This document shows, in pieces, positions 1 to 4,773 of a DNA stretch of 6,354 bases. The first letter of the stretch is position 1. Each line of letters starts with the position of its first letter. A program made the translations under genes and the position numbers. The DNA is from JBGOTP01 sp041476545 (GTDB taxonomy: Bacteria > Acidobacteriota > Vicinamibacteria > Vicinamibacterales > CAVVIG01), in the NCBI GenBank assembly GCA_041476545.1, contig JBGOTP010000298.1:1-6354 (forward strand), read 5' to 3'. The notes beneath the pieces were generated by a model, which did not search any database, was not told where the DNA came from, and was given only the letters and a program-made list of their open reading frames with translations.

Positions 1-105
1 GAAGGCAGCCTCTACGTGGGCGAGGACATGGCATACCGCATCCAGAAGTTTGTGCCCCGGAAGGACGGAAACCCCGTCCAGGTGATCGGGGCTCTCATGC
101 AGTGA
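1..105 (+). CDS. C-terminal end of NHL/β-propeller-like protein (partial)
   Basis: Frame 1 is open from the first base and closes with TGA at 103-105, giving the last 34 residues of a protein whose start lies outside the window. The segment begins EGSLYVGEDMAYRIQKF, which resembles the closing blade of NHL-repeat six-bladed β-propellers of secreted bacterial proteins (the 'G-x-LYV-x-D...RIQKF' pattern). These propellers act as extracellular or periplasmic binding scaffolds or as lyase domains; nothing here shows a catalytic role. The gene converges on the minus-strand cupin gene at 179, with 73 bases between the two stops. The family is recognised from a single repeat, so the product name is tentative; that this is coding is more secure than the name. 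Confidence 0.6.
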   Translation, partial: EGSLYVGEDMAYRIQKFVPRKDGNPVQVIGALMQ

Positions 106-109
106 CGGC

Positions 110-134
110 GTCGGCGCACGAGGGCACCGCCGAT
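110..134. terminator. Weak hairpin between convergent genes
   Basis: TCGGCG (111-116) can pair with CGCCGA (128-133) around an 11-base loop, with a possible flanking G-T wobble at 110/134. It lies just after the stop at 105 and ahead of the convergent cupin stop at 179, a sensible place for a terminator. There is no T-run on either side, so it may be only a GC-rich coincidence or a transcript-end stabiliser. Confidence 0.25.
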
Positions 135-178
135 CAGGGCTCCTTCGTGGTGTGGAACGACGTGACGTGCACCTGCGG

Positions 179-613
179 CTAGTTCTCCATGTTGACGGCG
201 TAATACGCCACCGTCTTGGTCGGCACCTCCTTGAACCAGTGCGGTGTCTTGGCCGGAATCGTGATGACGTCGCCTTTGGTCAGATGGTACGTCTGGCCAC
301 CCTTGACATCCGAGGCCCGGATCTGTCCCGGGGCCGTCTGCTTGGCGCCGACCAACGTCCCGCCCGTCACCAGCGTCGCCTCGCCCTCGACGATGATGAA
401 GACGTGGTTGGTGGTGTCGTGCACTTCGACCTCGCCTGAGCCGCGCCGCTGAGCCAGCACGCGCAAGCCGCCGTCCTCGATAATCGCGCCGCCCTTCGTC
501 ATCGTCGCGGAGACCTTGTCGTGCGGAACGTAGGTCACTTTCGTGGGTAGCCCGGTCGCGGCCAGATACACAGCCAGCATCAACACCGTCGTGAGCGCTG
601 CCAGAAACTTCAT
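179..613 (-). CDS. Exported cupin-domain protein
   Basis: 144 residues. Residues 1-20 (MKFLAALTTVLMLAVYLAAT) form a short basic start plus hydrophobic stretch, consistent with a signal peptide, so the protein should act in the periplasm or outside. The rest is one small cupin β-barrel. Cupin motif 1 spans roughly 60-80, with H65 and H70, then E76-G77. Motif 2 spans 114-125 (GDVITIPAKTPH), with G114, P120 and H125; these His/Glu residues are the usual metal ligands. Spacing between the two motif-1 histidines is four residues rather than the classical one (HxH), so metal binding is probable rather than certain. The start is well set: the ATG at 611-613 is preceded by GAGGAGG on the minus strand. 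Substrate is unknown; small cupins serve as isomerases, dioxygenases or binding proteins. It appears to be a single-gene unit, convergent with the gene ending at 105. Confidence 0.85.
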   Translation of the reverse strand: MKFLAALTTVLMLAVYLAATGLPTKVTYVPHDKVSATMTKGGAIIEDGGLRVLAQRRGSGEVEVHDTTNHVFIIVEGEATLVTGGTLVGAKQTAPGQIRASDVKGGQTYHLTKGDVITIPAKTPHWFKEVPTKTVAYYAVNMEN

Positions 614-860
614 ATCGTCCCTCCTCGCTTGCTGCGTCGCGCAGGCGCCAATAGTACTGGAACCAGGGGCCGCTGACGGTGCGGGCCTGAGAAATGTTTA
701 TCGCGATGGCCGCCACCTTTGTCTTCCTGTCGAGGACCCTCCGCGACTGACGTCGTGCGGTTTCAGTGAAAGGGGCACCCCTGGGGCTGGTATTGCCCTT
801 GCCTCTTGGTGAGGGGTGCCCGAGACTCCGATGCGAAAGGGGTATGACGAGCCGACTGTC
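614..860. other. Divergent intergenic region, cupin / small protein
   Basis: About 250 bases separate the cupin start (minus) from the likely start of the small plus-strand gene. It contains the cupin Shine-Dalgarno (about 618-625) and, on the minus strand, a TACTAT box at 651-656 that could be a -10 for the cupin gene, though no matching -35 is seen. A less GC-rich patch lies at about 690-702. The compound inverted repeat at 773-821 is listed separately. Open frames crossing this stretch have no protein-like character. Confidence 0.4.
773..821. repeat. Compound inverted repeat upstream of small gene
   Basis: GGGCACCCCT (773-782) and AGGGGTGCCC (812-821) are perfect 10-base inverted copies around a 29-base loop. 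Inside the loop a second stem is possible: GGGC (784-787) with GCCC (795-798). The left arm is also almost self-complementary (AGGGG-CA-CCCCT, 771-782). It ends 10 bases before the ATG at 831 and 40 before the ATG at 861, so it could be an operator with two half-sites or a 5' leader hairpin for that gene. Confidence 0.45.
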
Positions 861-1094
861 ATGTGGCGAATGCGGCGCGCCGATGGCTTGTTGTCTCATG
901 CTGTGATTGGTCCGCGCTCTGACGGAGCGATTGTCACGTGGTTCATCAACGGCCGCCCGCTGGGGTATCGAGACTTCGGCGACTGGACCAGCGCACTCTG
1001 CTGGAGCGACCAGATGCAAGCCCAGAACTGGGCCTCGGGCTGGCGCCTCGTGTCTGAGTACGACGATGCGCCTGCGCGGCGGACCGCGTCCTAG
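861..1094 (+). CDS. Small tryptophan-rich protein of unknown function
   Basis: 77 residues from the ATG at 861 to TAG at 1092-1094. In-frame alternatives are ATG 831 (87 residues) and GTG 816 (92); none has a good Shine-Dalgarno. I favour 861 because the sequence becomes protein-like from MWRMRRADG onward, whereas the upstream extension does not. The core (SHAVIGPRSDGAIVTWFING, then RPLGYRDFGDWTSALCWSDQ) has five tryptophans, alternating hydrophobic positions suggesting short β-strands, and an amphipathic segment around WTSALCWSDQMQAQNW. There is no signal peptide, membrane helix or known catalytic motif, so it is probably a small soluble cytosolic protein. I recognise the general look of a conserved hypothetical from environmental bacteria but cannot name a family. 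It stands alone: divergent from the cupin gene and convergent with the lipoprotein gene. Confidence 0.65.
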   Translation: MWRMRRADGLLSHAVIGPRSDGAIVTWFINGRPLGYRDFGDWTSALCWSDQMQAQNWASGWRLVSEYDDAPARRTAS

Positions 1095-1200
1095 CCGCTC
1101 GCATCGGCATTTGTGATGATCCTTGCCAGCGCGCCCGTAGACACTTGCACCGCTCACGGGCTTGCGCACGGATTCGGCGAAGGGCGGGAAAGGCGAAGAC

Positions 1201-1230
1201 GGGGATCACCCCTCGATCGGCGTGATCCCC
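1201..1230 (-). terminator. Hairpin, probable terminator of DUF5666 gene
   Basis: GGGGATCAC (1201-1209) and GTGATCCCC (1222-1230) form a perfect 9-base stem with a 12-base loop. It sits 10 bases past the stop codon of the minus-strand gene ending at 1241. On that strand it is followed by a pyrimidine-rich run (GTCTTCGCCTTTCCCGCC), not a clean T-tract. It also lies downstream of the plus-strand gene ending at 1094, so it may serve both convergent transcripts. Confidence 0.6.
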
Positions 1231-1240
1231 AAGCGGCGGG

Positions 1241-2227
1241 TCAGTGGAGTTCCACAGACGCGGCGGTGATCGACCCGTCGGCCTGCTTCGTGCCGTCGAT
1301 CTCGACGTGCGCGCCGTTTGCGAGCGCCGTGCACGCCACGCCCGTGAAGGTGGTGGTGCTGTTCGTGATCACCGTGGTCGCCGTGCTCGCCGTGGGCCCA
1401 ACCTTGAACGTCAGCGTGGGGCAGGTGCCGGTTCCAGACAATTCGAAGATCGTCCCTTCAACTTCGTCAGGACCCGCTTCGACCTCGACCGTCGTGGCCA
1501 GGATCGACCCGTCGGCCTGCGTCGCGCCCTCGACTTCAACGATCGCGCCGTTTGCGAGCGTCGCGCAGGTCACATCGTGAAACACCGTCGCGGCGGAGGT
1601 CGTCACTTTCGTGCCGCCGATCATGAACGTCACCACCGGGCAGGTGGCCGTGCCGGACAACCCTGAGACCGCGCCCTCGAGTTCGGCTTCGTCCACATCG
1701 CCGTTGTCGTTGCCGGTGTCTTCCACCTTGATCTCGGTGGCGACGAGCGTCGTGCCCTCCATGGTGCCGCGCGCCTGAATGTGGTCGCCCACCTCGATGT
1801 CGGCAATCGTGAGCGTGCGGTTGCCATGGCGGATCACCGCGCCCGTTCCAGTGACCACGGTGATGCCGTTCACTGTGAGGGCGTCTCCGATATTCGCGCT
1901 GACGAAACCGACGACCTTGTCGTCGTGGCCGCGCCCAGGATTGCCAGCGTCGGCCGGCTTCTTGCCCTGGCCGGGCTCGTCGGTATCAGCCGGCTTCTTG
2001 CCGCCGGGATTGCCCCCTTTCGCCAGCGTGTCGAAGACATCGGCGCTCGACGCCGTCGCCACGCCGGCGGCGGCATCACCGGTCAGGAACGTACCGGAAC
2101 TGAGCGTGCCCGATGGCCCGGTTGGCGACTGAAGGATGTTTCGGTCGCCGCATCCAACCGTCAACGCCGCCGCGGCGCAGGGAATCACGAGCAGGCGCAG
2201 ACGAACCGACCCAAGCGTCATTTTCAT
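1241..2227 (-). CDS. Predicted lipoprotein with three DUF5666-like modules
   Basis: 328 residues. Three in-frame ATGs lie close together (2233, 2227, 2221); AGGAG at 2236-2240 is 8 bases from the second but only 2 from the first, so 2227 is chosen. A basic N-terminus and hydrophobic stretch lead to LTVGC with C26. This resembles a lipobox, though threonine at -3 is unusual, so lipidation is likely but not certain. A low-complexity linker follows (about 70-103, with two GKKPAD copies and GNPGRG). Three β-rich modules come next: about 104-170, 182-250 and 255-327, each ending in the 'V.(G/D)GT..ADGSI.A..VE'-type pattern of DUF5666. Modules 2 and 3 each carry two cysteines (C196/C221 and C269/C299), which could form disulphides; module 1 has none. 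Function of DUF5666 is unknown; an envelope binding or structural role is inference. It is divergent from the sigma-factor cluster. Confidence 0.85.
   Translation of the reverse strand: MKMTLGSVRLRLLVIPCAAAALTVGCGDRNILQSPTGPSGTLSSGTFLTGDAAAGVATASSADVFDTLAKGGNPGGKKPADTDEPGQGKKPADAGNPGRGHDDKVVGFVSANIGDALTVNGITVVTGTGAVIRHGNRTLTIADIEVGDHIQARGTMEGTTLVATEIKVEDTGNDNGDVDEAELEGAVSGLSGTATCPVVTFMIGGTKVTTSAATVFHDVTCATLANGAIVEVEGATQADGSILATTVEVEAGPDEVEGTIFELSGTGTCPTLTFKVGPTASTATTVITNSTTTFTGVACTALANGAHVEIDGTKQADGSITAASVELH
1268..1560 (-). repeat. Internal 234-base tandem duplication (modules 2 and 3)
   Basis: Identical DNA blocks recur at a 234-base (78-codon) offset: the 19 bases starting GATCGACCCG at 1268-1286 and 1502-1520, and the 16 bases GCGCCGTTTGCGAGCG at 1311-1326 and 1545-1560. 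These encode equivalent positions of the second and third DUF5666-like modules, indicating that module 3 arose by in-frame duplication of module 2 or the reverse. Module 1 lacks these blocks. Confidence 0.75.
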
Positions 2228-2235
2228 TCCCATAT

Positions 2236-2240
2236 CTCCT
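2236..2240 (-). promoter_or_regulatory. Shine-Dalgarno deciding the lipoprotein start
   Basis: Minus-strand AGGAG (within AGAGGAG) precedes three clustered ATG codons. Distances are 2 bases to the ATG at 2233, 8 to that at 2227 and 14 to that at 2221. The 8-base spacing is the normal one, so translation most likely begins at 2227. Confidence 0.7.
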
Positions 2241-2256
2241 CTATGGCACGCCTGCG

Positions 2257-2310
2257 ACGGGGGGTCTCAAGCCAGACGCGACCTTCGAGACCTAGACGAG
2301 CGACCCCCGT
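2257..2310 (-). promoter_or_regulatory. Foldable leader upstream of DUF5666 lipoprotein gene
   Basis: ACGGGG (2257-2262) can pair with CCCCGT (2305-2310), continuing directly into GGTCTC (2263-2268) with GAGACC (2287-2292) and, past one bulged base, AAG (2269-2271) with CTT (2283-2285). The result is a bipartite hairpin with one interior bulge (2293-2304). It ends about 17 bases before the Shine-Dalgarno on the minus strand. It could be a 5' leader structure or an operator read as duplex DNA; it matches no riboswitch class I know. Confidence 0.35.
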
Positions 2311-2448
2311 GCCGCGTCACATCGCACGGCCGCGGTAGGATGCGTAGTTGTGCAAGAGTGCGCAGCGCCGGGCGTCGGTTCTTGTTCCGCCGATACGCTC
2401 CATGTGACCTGACCACTACCTGGCTCGTCTGCGTATATGGGTGGGACT

Positions 2449-3021
2449 ATGAACGAACAGATTGACCGAGCCATTCAGGACACGCGCGAATTCCTCGCCG
2501 CTCGGCCGGCGCCCGACGTCAGGGCGGCGGTGATGAGCCGGATCGCGAATGTGGACACGTTGCCGTCCTCGCGGCGTGCCGCCGTGCTCGAACGCCTGGC
2601 TGAGATGCTGTGGGCGCCCCGCGAGATTTCGATCCGCCCCGCATTCGCGCTCGCCGCGGCCGGGGCTGTGATGGTCCTCCTCCTGGTATCGTACCTGCGC
2701 CAGGCACCCTCTGCCGGGCCGCAACTGGCCGAAGGCCCTGCCGATCCGCACGTGTTCGTGCAGTTCCGTCTCGATGCCGAGGCGTCGAGGGTCCAGCTCG
2801 CCGGCAGCTTCACGAATTGGGAGCCTCGCTACGACTTGCGCCAGTCCGCTCCGGGCATCTGGACGATCATGGTGCCGCTGACGCAGGGCGTGCACGACTA
2901 CGCGTTTGTCGTCGACGGGCAACAGTGGGTCCCCGACCCCTACGCGCCGCACATCGGCGACGGATTCGGTGGGACGAACAGCCGTCTTGCCCTGCTGTCT
3001 CCGGATACGCCGCAGCTGTGA
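2449..3021 (+). CDS. Membrane-anchored E-set (glycogen-binding-like) protein, candidate anti-sigma factor
   Basis: 190 residues from ATG 2449; an upstream in-frame ATG at 2437 adds four residues, but the GGGTGGG run 4 bases before 2449 favours the later start. Residues 1-63 are charged and mainly helical (TREFLAARP, RRAAVLERLAEML) with no cysteines, so no zinc anti-sigma (HxxxCxxC) motif. A single membrane helix follows (about 64-83). Residues 100-186 form an E-set/CBM48-like domain of the AMPK-β or isoamylase N-terminal type: VQLAGSFTNW (116-124, W124), GIWTIMVPL, GVHDYAFVVDG, DPYAP and DGFGG (171-175). The CBM48 family binds α-glucans, but the lysine equivalent is not evident, so carbohydrate binding is unproven. 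By topology the E-set should lie in the periplasm and the N-terminus in the cytosol. It is first in an overlapping operon ending in an ECF sigma factor, hence the anti-sigma proposal, which is inference. Confidence 0.8.
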   Translation: MNEQIDRAIQDTREFLAARPAPDVRAAVMSRIANVDTLPSSRRAAVLERLAEMLWAPREISIRPAFALAAAGAVMVLLLVSYLRQAPSAGPQLAEGPADPHVFVQFRLDAEASRVQLAGSFTNWEPRYDLRQSAPGIWTIMVPLTQGVHDYAFVVDGQQWVPDPYAPHIGDGFGGTNSRLALLSPDTPQL

Positions 3022-4121
3022 AGAGAGGCGCCGTCACCGCCGCACTGGTGGTGAGCCTTGTCGCGGTGAGCCAGGCCGCCCCGGCACGCGGACAGGGGTG
3101 GTCGGCGGACGTCTTCGCGGGTCGCCTCGTCTACGACCCGCCGTCGGCAAACGTCCGCACCAACAATCTGATGGGCAGCCTGCGGTACGACACGCGCCGT
3201 GATGCATGGGTGTATGGAACCGTCGCGACGCCCGCGGGTGATGGCGGGACCTTCTGGGGTGCGGTTGGCACCGGCGGACGCGTGATGCTGCCTCGGTCGC
3301 AGGTCAGCAGAGCCAGTTTTGGAGCAGATGTTGGCGCGCACGGTTTCTCGTTCCGCGACCGCGTGGTCGATCAAGTGGGAACCGGAGGCACGCTTGTAGC
3401 CATACCGTTCACACGGTTGTCGGCAGGGGCTGGATTCGTCGAAGGTCGCGCCGGGTGGCGCGGCCACACGCTGTCGTTCGCGGGCGTACGCGAGAATCGC
3501 GGCGTCTTCGAAACCGGCGCGCGCGGCGGCTATGGCACCACGCTCCGCGTGGAGGCTGATGCGCGGTGGGTGCATGCGAGCGAGGGGACATATCCGTTTG
3601 TCGGCGCCACGGTCGCCTATGACGTGTCGCCAGTACAGGTGTGGGGGCAGGTTGGGAAGTGGCTGGCGACCGACCTGGACGAACGCGTGTGGGCGCTTGG
3701 AAGCGGCGTGAGTCTTGGCGTACGCACCACCGTCTGGGGCAGCGTCCGCCAGGAGGCGCCCGATCCGTTGTACTGGAATTCAACGCGGCGGTCGTGGAGC
3801 ATTGGCCTGACGCAAAGGCTTGGCCGCCTCCCGGCGTCGCTCGTACCTGCCGCGCGATCGCAGGCGGGCACGGTGGTTGTTCGGCTGCCCGCGACGGCGG
3901 CACCCGCGGGGGCGGTGTCGATTGCCGGTGACTTCAACAACTGGCAGCCCGCTCCGATGCAGCGCGAAGGCGGCGAGTGGATCGTCCGTCTGCCGCTCGG
4001 GCCCGGCGTGTACCACTACACTTTCCGATCCGCGAAGGGCGACTGGTTCGTGCCGCCATCGACCGCCGGGCGGCGGGACGATGGCATGGGCGGGTATGTC
4101 GCGGTGCTGGTGGTGAGTTGA
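3018..4121 (+). CDS. Outer-membrane β-barrel-like protein with C-terminal E-set domain
   Basis: 367 residues from the GTG at 3018-3020, which overlaps the TGA of the preceding gene (GTGA). The frame is open much further upstream, but that part overlaps the previous gene and is not protein-like, whereas GTG starts a clean signal peptide (KRGAVTAALVVSLVAVSQA, predicted cleavage around residue 20-26). Residues 28-270 alternate polar and aromatic/hydrophobic residues in short strands rich in Gly, Tyr and Trp, ending in SWSIGLTQRLG, as in an outer-membrane β-barrel. Residues 285-366 are an E-set/CBM48-like domain: VSIAGDFNNWQPAPM (W309), GEWIVRLPL, GVYHYTFRS, DGMGG (355-359). It should sit in the outer membrane with the E-set on one face. 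The ATG of the sigma gene overlaps its stop (TGATG). The barrel assignment rests on pattern only; strand number is not determined. Confidence 0.78.
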   Translation: MKRGAVTAALVVSLVAVSQAAPARGQGWSADVFAGRLVYDPPSANVRTNNLMGSLRYDTRRDAWVYGTVATPAGDGGTFWGAVGTGGRVMLPRSQVSRASFGADVGAHGFSFRDRVVDQVGTGGTLVAIPFTRLSAGAGFVEGRAGWRGHTLSFAGVRENRGVFETGARGGYGTTLRVEADARWVHASEGTYPFVGATVAYDVSPVQVWGQVGKWLATDLDERVWALGSGVSLGVRTTVWGSVRQEAPDPLYWNSTRRSWSIGLTQRLGRLPASLVPAARSQAGTVVVRLPATAAPAGAVSIAGDFNNWQPAPMQREGGEWIVRLPLGPGVYHYTFRSAKGDWFVPPSTAGRRDDGMGGYVAVLVVS

Positions 4122-4735
4122 TGGCCGTGCCGCTGGATCACCGCCAGTCCGATGTGTCCTCCGACGTCGACGTGATCGCTCGTGTGCTCGACGGCGAAAA
4201 GCAGCAATTCGAGCACCTGGTGAGCCGGTATCAGCAGGCCCTGTACCGCCATGCCGTGTCGATCGTGCTGGATCACGATGCCGCGGCCGACATGGTGCAG
4301 GACGCGTTCGTGCGCGCGTATCTGAACCTCAGGGAGTGCCGCGACCCGTCGCGCTTCCGCGCATGGCTGTTTCGGACCTTGCGCAACCGCTGCTTCGACT
4401 ACCTGAAGGATGCCAGCCGGCGGAACGTCCGGCTCGATGATGTCGAGCCGATCCTGCTGGACGAGGCCGACGGCCCGGCGGCCCTCGCGGAGCGCAGCGA
4501 AATGCGGGCGGGGATCAAACGGGCGCTGGCGCAGCTGCCGCCCGCGCTGCGGGAGGCGTTCGTCATGCACTACGTGGACGGGATGCCGTACGAAACAATG
4601 GCGGAACTGCTCGACGCCTCGGTCAGCGCGCTCAAGATGCGCGCGCTGCGCGCGCGCGAGGCCTTGAGCTCGGCGCTTCGCCAGGGCAATGTGACGGGCG
4701 AGCCGTCTGTGTCGTCTTTGTACCAAGCGCGCTGA
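4121..4735 (+). CDS. ECF-family RNA polymerase sigma factor
   Basis: 204 residues. The ATG at 4121 overlaps the TGA of the preceding gene; a longer open frame begins at 3977 but would lie inside that gene. σ2 covers about 31-99: FEHLVSRYQQALYRHA (region 2.1), DAAADMVQDAFVRAYLNL (2.2) and RFRAWLFRTLRNRCFDYLKD (2.3-2.4). A short acidic linker follows, then σ4 at about 126-185, with LPPALREAFVMHYVDGMPYE leading into the helix-turn-helix YETMAELLDASVSALKMRALRARE. There is no σ3 domain, as usual for the ECF group, and the length is typical. It directs RNA polymerase to a small promoter set, probably including this cluster. Being last after the membrane protein is unusual, since ECF sigma genes generally precede their anti-sigma genes. 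ECF assignment is firm; the subgroup and signal are not known. Confidence 0.95.
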   Translation: MAVPLDHRQSDVSSDVDVIARVLDGEKQQFEHLVSRYQQALYRHAVSIVLDHDAAADMVQDAFVRAYLNLRECRDPSRFRAWLFRTLRNRCFDYLKDASRRNVRLDDVEPILLDEADGPAALAERSEMRAGIKRALAQLPPALREAFVMHYVDGMPYETMAELLDASVSALKMRALRAREALSSALRQGNVTGEPSVSSLYQAR

Positions 4736-4762
4736 GCGCGGGTTCGGGGAAATAACGCTTCC

Positions 4763-4770
4763 GAGGAGGA
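4763..4770 (+). promoter_or_regulatory. Strong Shine-Dalgarno of secreted helical protein
   Basis: GAGGAGGA lies 3 bases before the ATG at 4774 (the AGGAG core ends about 4-6 bases away). It is among the strongest ribosome-binding sites in the window and contrasts with the two upstream genes, which rely on stop/start overlaps. This suggests a higher product level from this last gene. Confidence 0.7.
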
Positions 4771-4773
4771 AAG

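Larger units (their letters stand above)
2228..2448. other. Divergent intergenic region upstream of sigma cluster
   Basis: Roughly 220 bases between the lipoprotein start (minus) and the first gene of the plus-strand cluster. It holds the lipoprotein ribosome-binding site (AGGAG, 2236-2240) and the foldable leader at 2257-2310. Promoters for both directions presumably lie here, since no other upstream space exists for the cluster. I found no convincing -35/-10 pair of housekeeping type. GGAAC occurs on the minus strand (about 2388-2392), but without a matching ECF-type -10 at the right distance. Confidence 0.4.

Noticed and set aside
12..1169. 385-codon open frame on the minus strand
   Set aside because: It overlaps the cupin gene, the small plus-strand gene and two intergenic regions in another frame. 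Its product is Arg/Gly/Ala-rich without domain motifs, typical of a GC-rich shadow frame.
1781..2338. Plus-strand frames opposite the DUF5666 lipoprotein
   Set aside because: The minus-strand frame has a signal sequence, lipobox and repeated modules; the plus frames show no such structure.
2388..2392. GGAAC as an ECF -35 element
   Set aside because: No suitable -10 element was found at 16-17 bases, and it points away from the sigma cluster.
2610..3017. N-terminal extension of the barrel protein (136 codons)
   Set aside because: It lies entirely inside the upstream E-set gene in a different frame, is Arg/Pro-rich and would bury the signal peptide that begins at 3018.
3977..4120. Upstream extension of the sigma factor
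   Set aside because: It overlaps the end of the barrel/E-set gene and is not sigma-like; the ATG at 4121 gives a normal ECF length.
4016..4726. 236-codon minus-strand frame opposite the sigma gene
   Set aside because: It is antisense to a clear ECF sigma factor, His/Arg/Gln-rich and without motifs; a codon-bias mirror.
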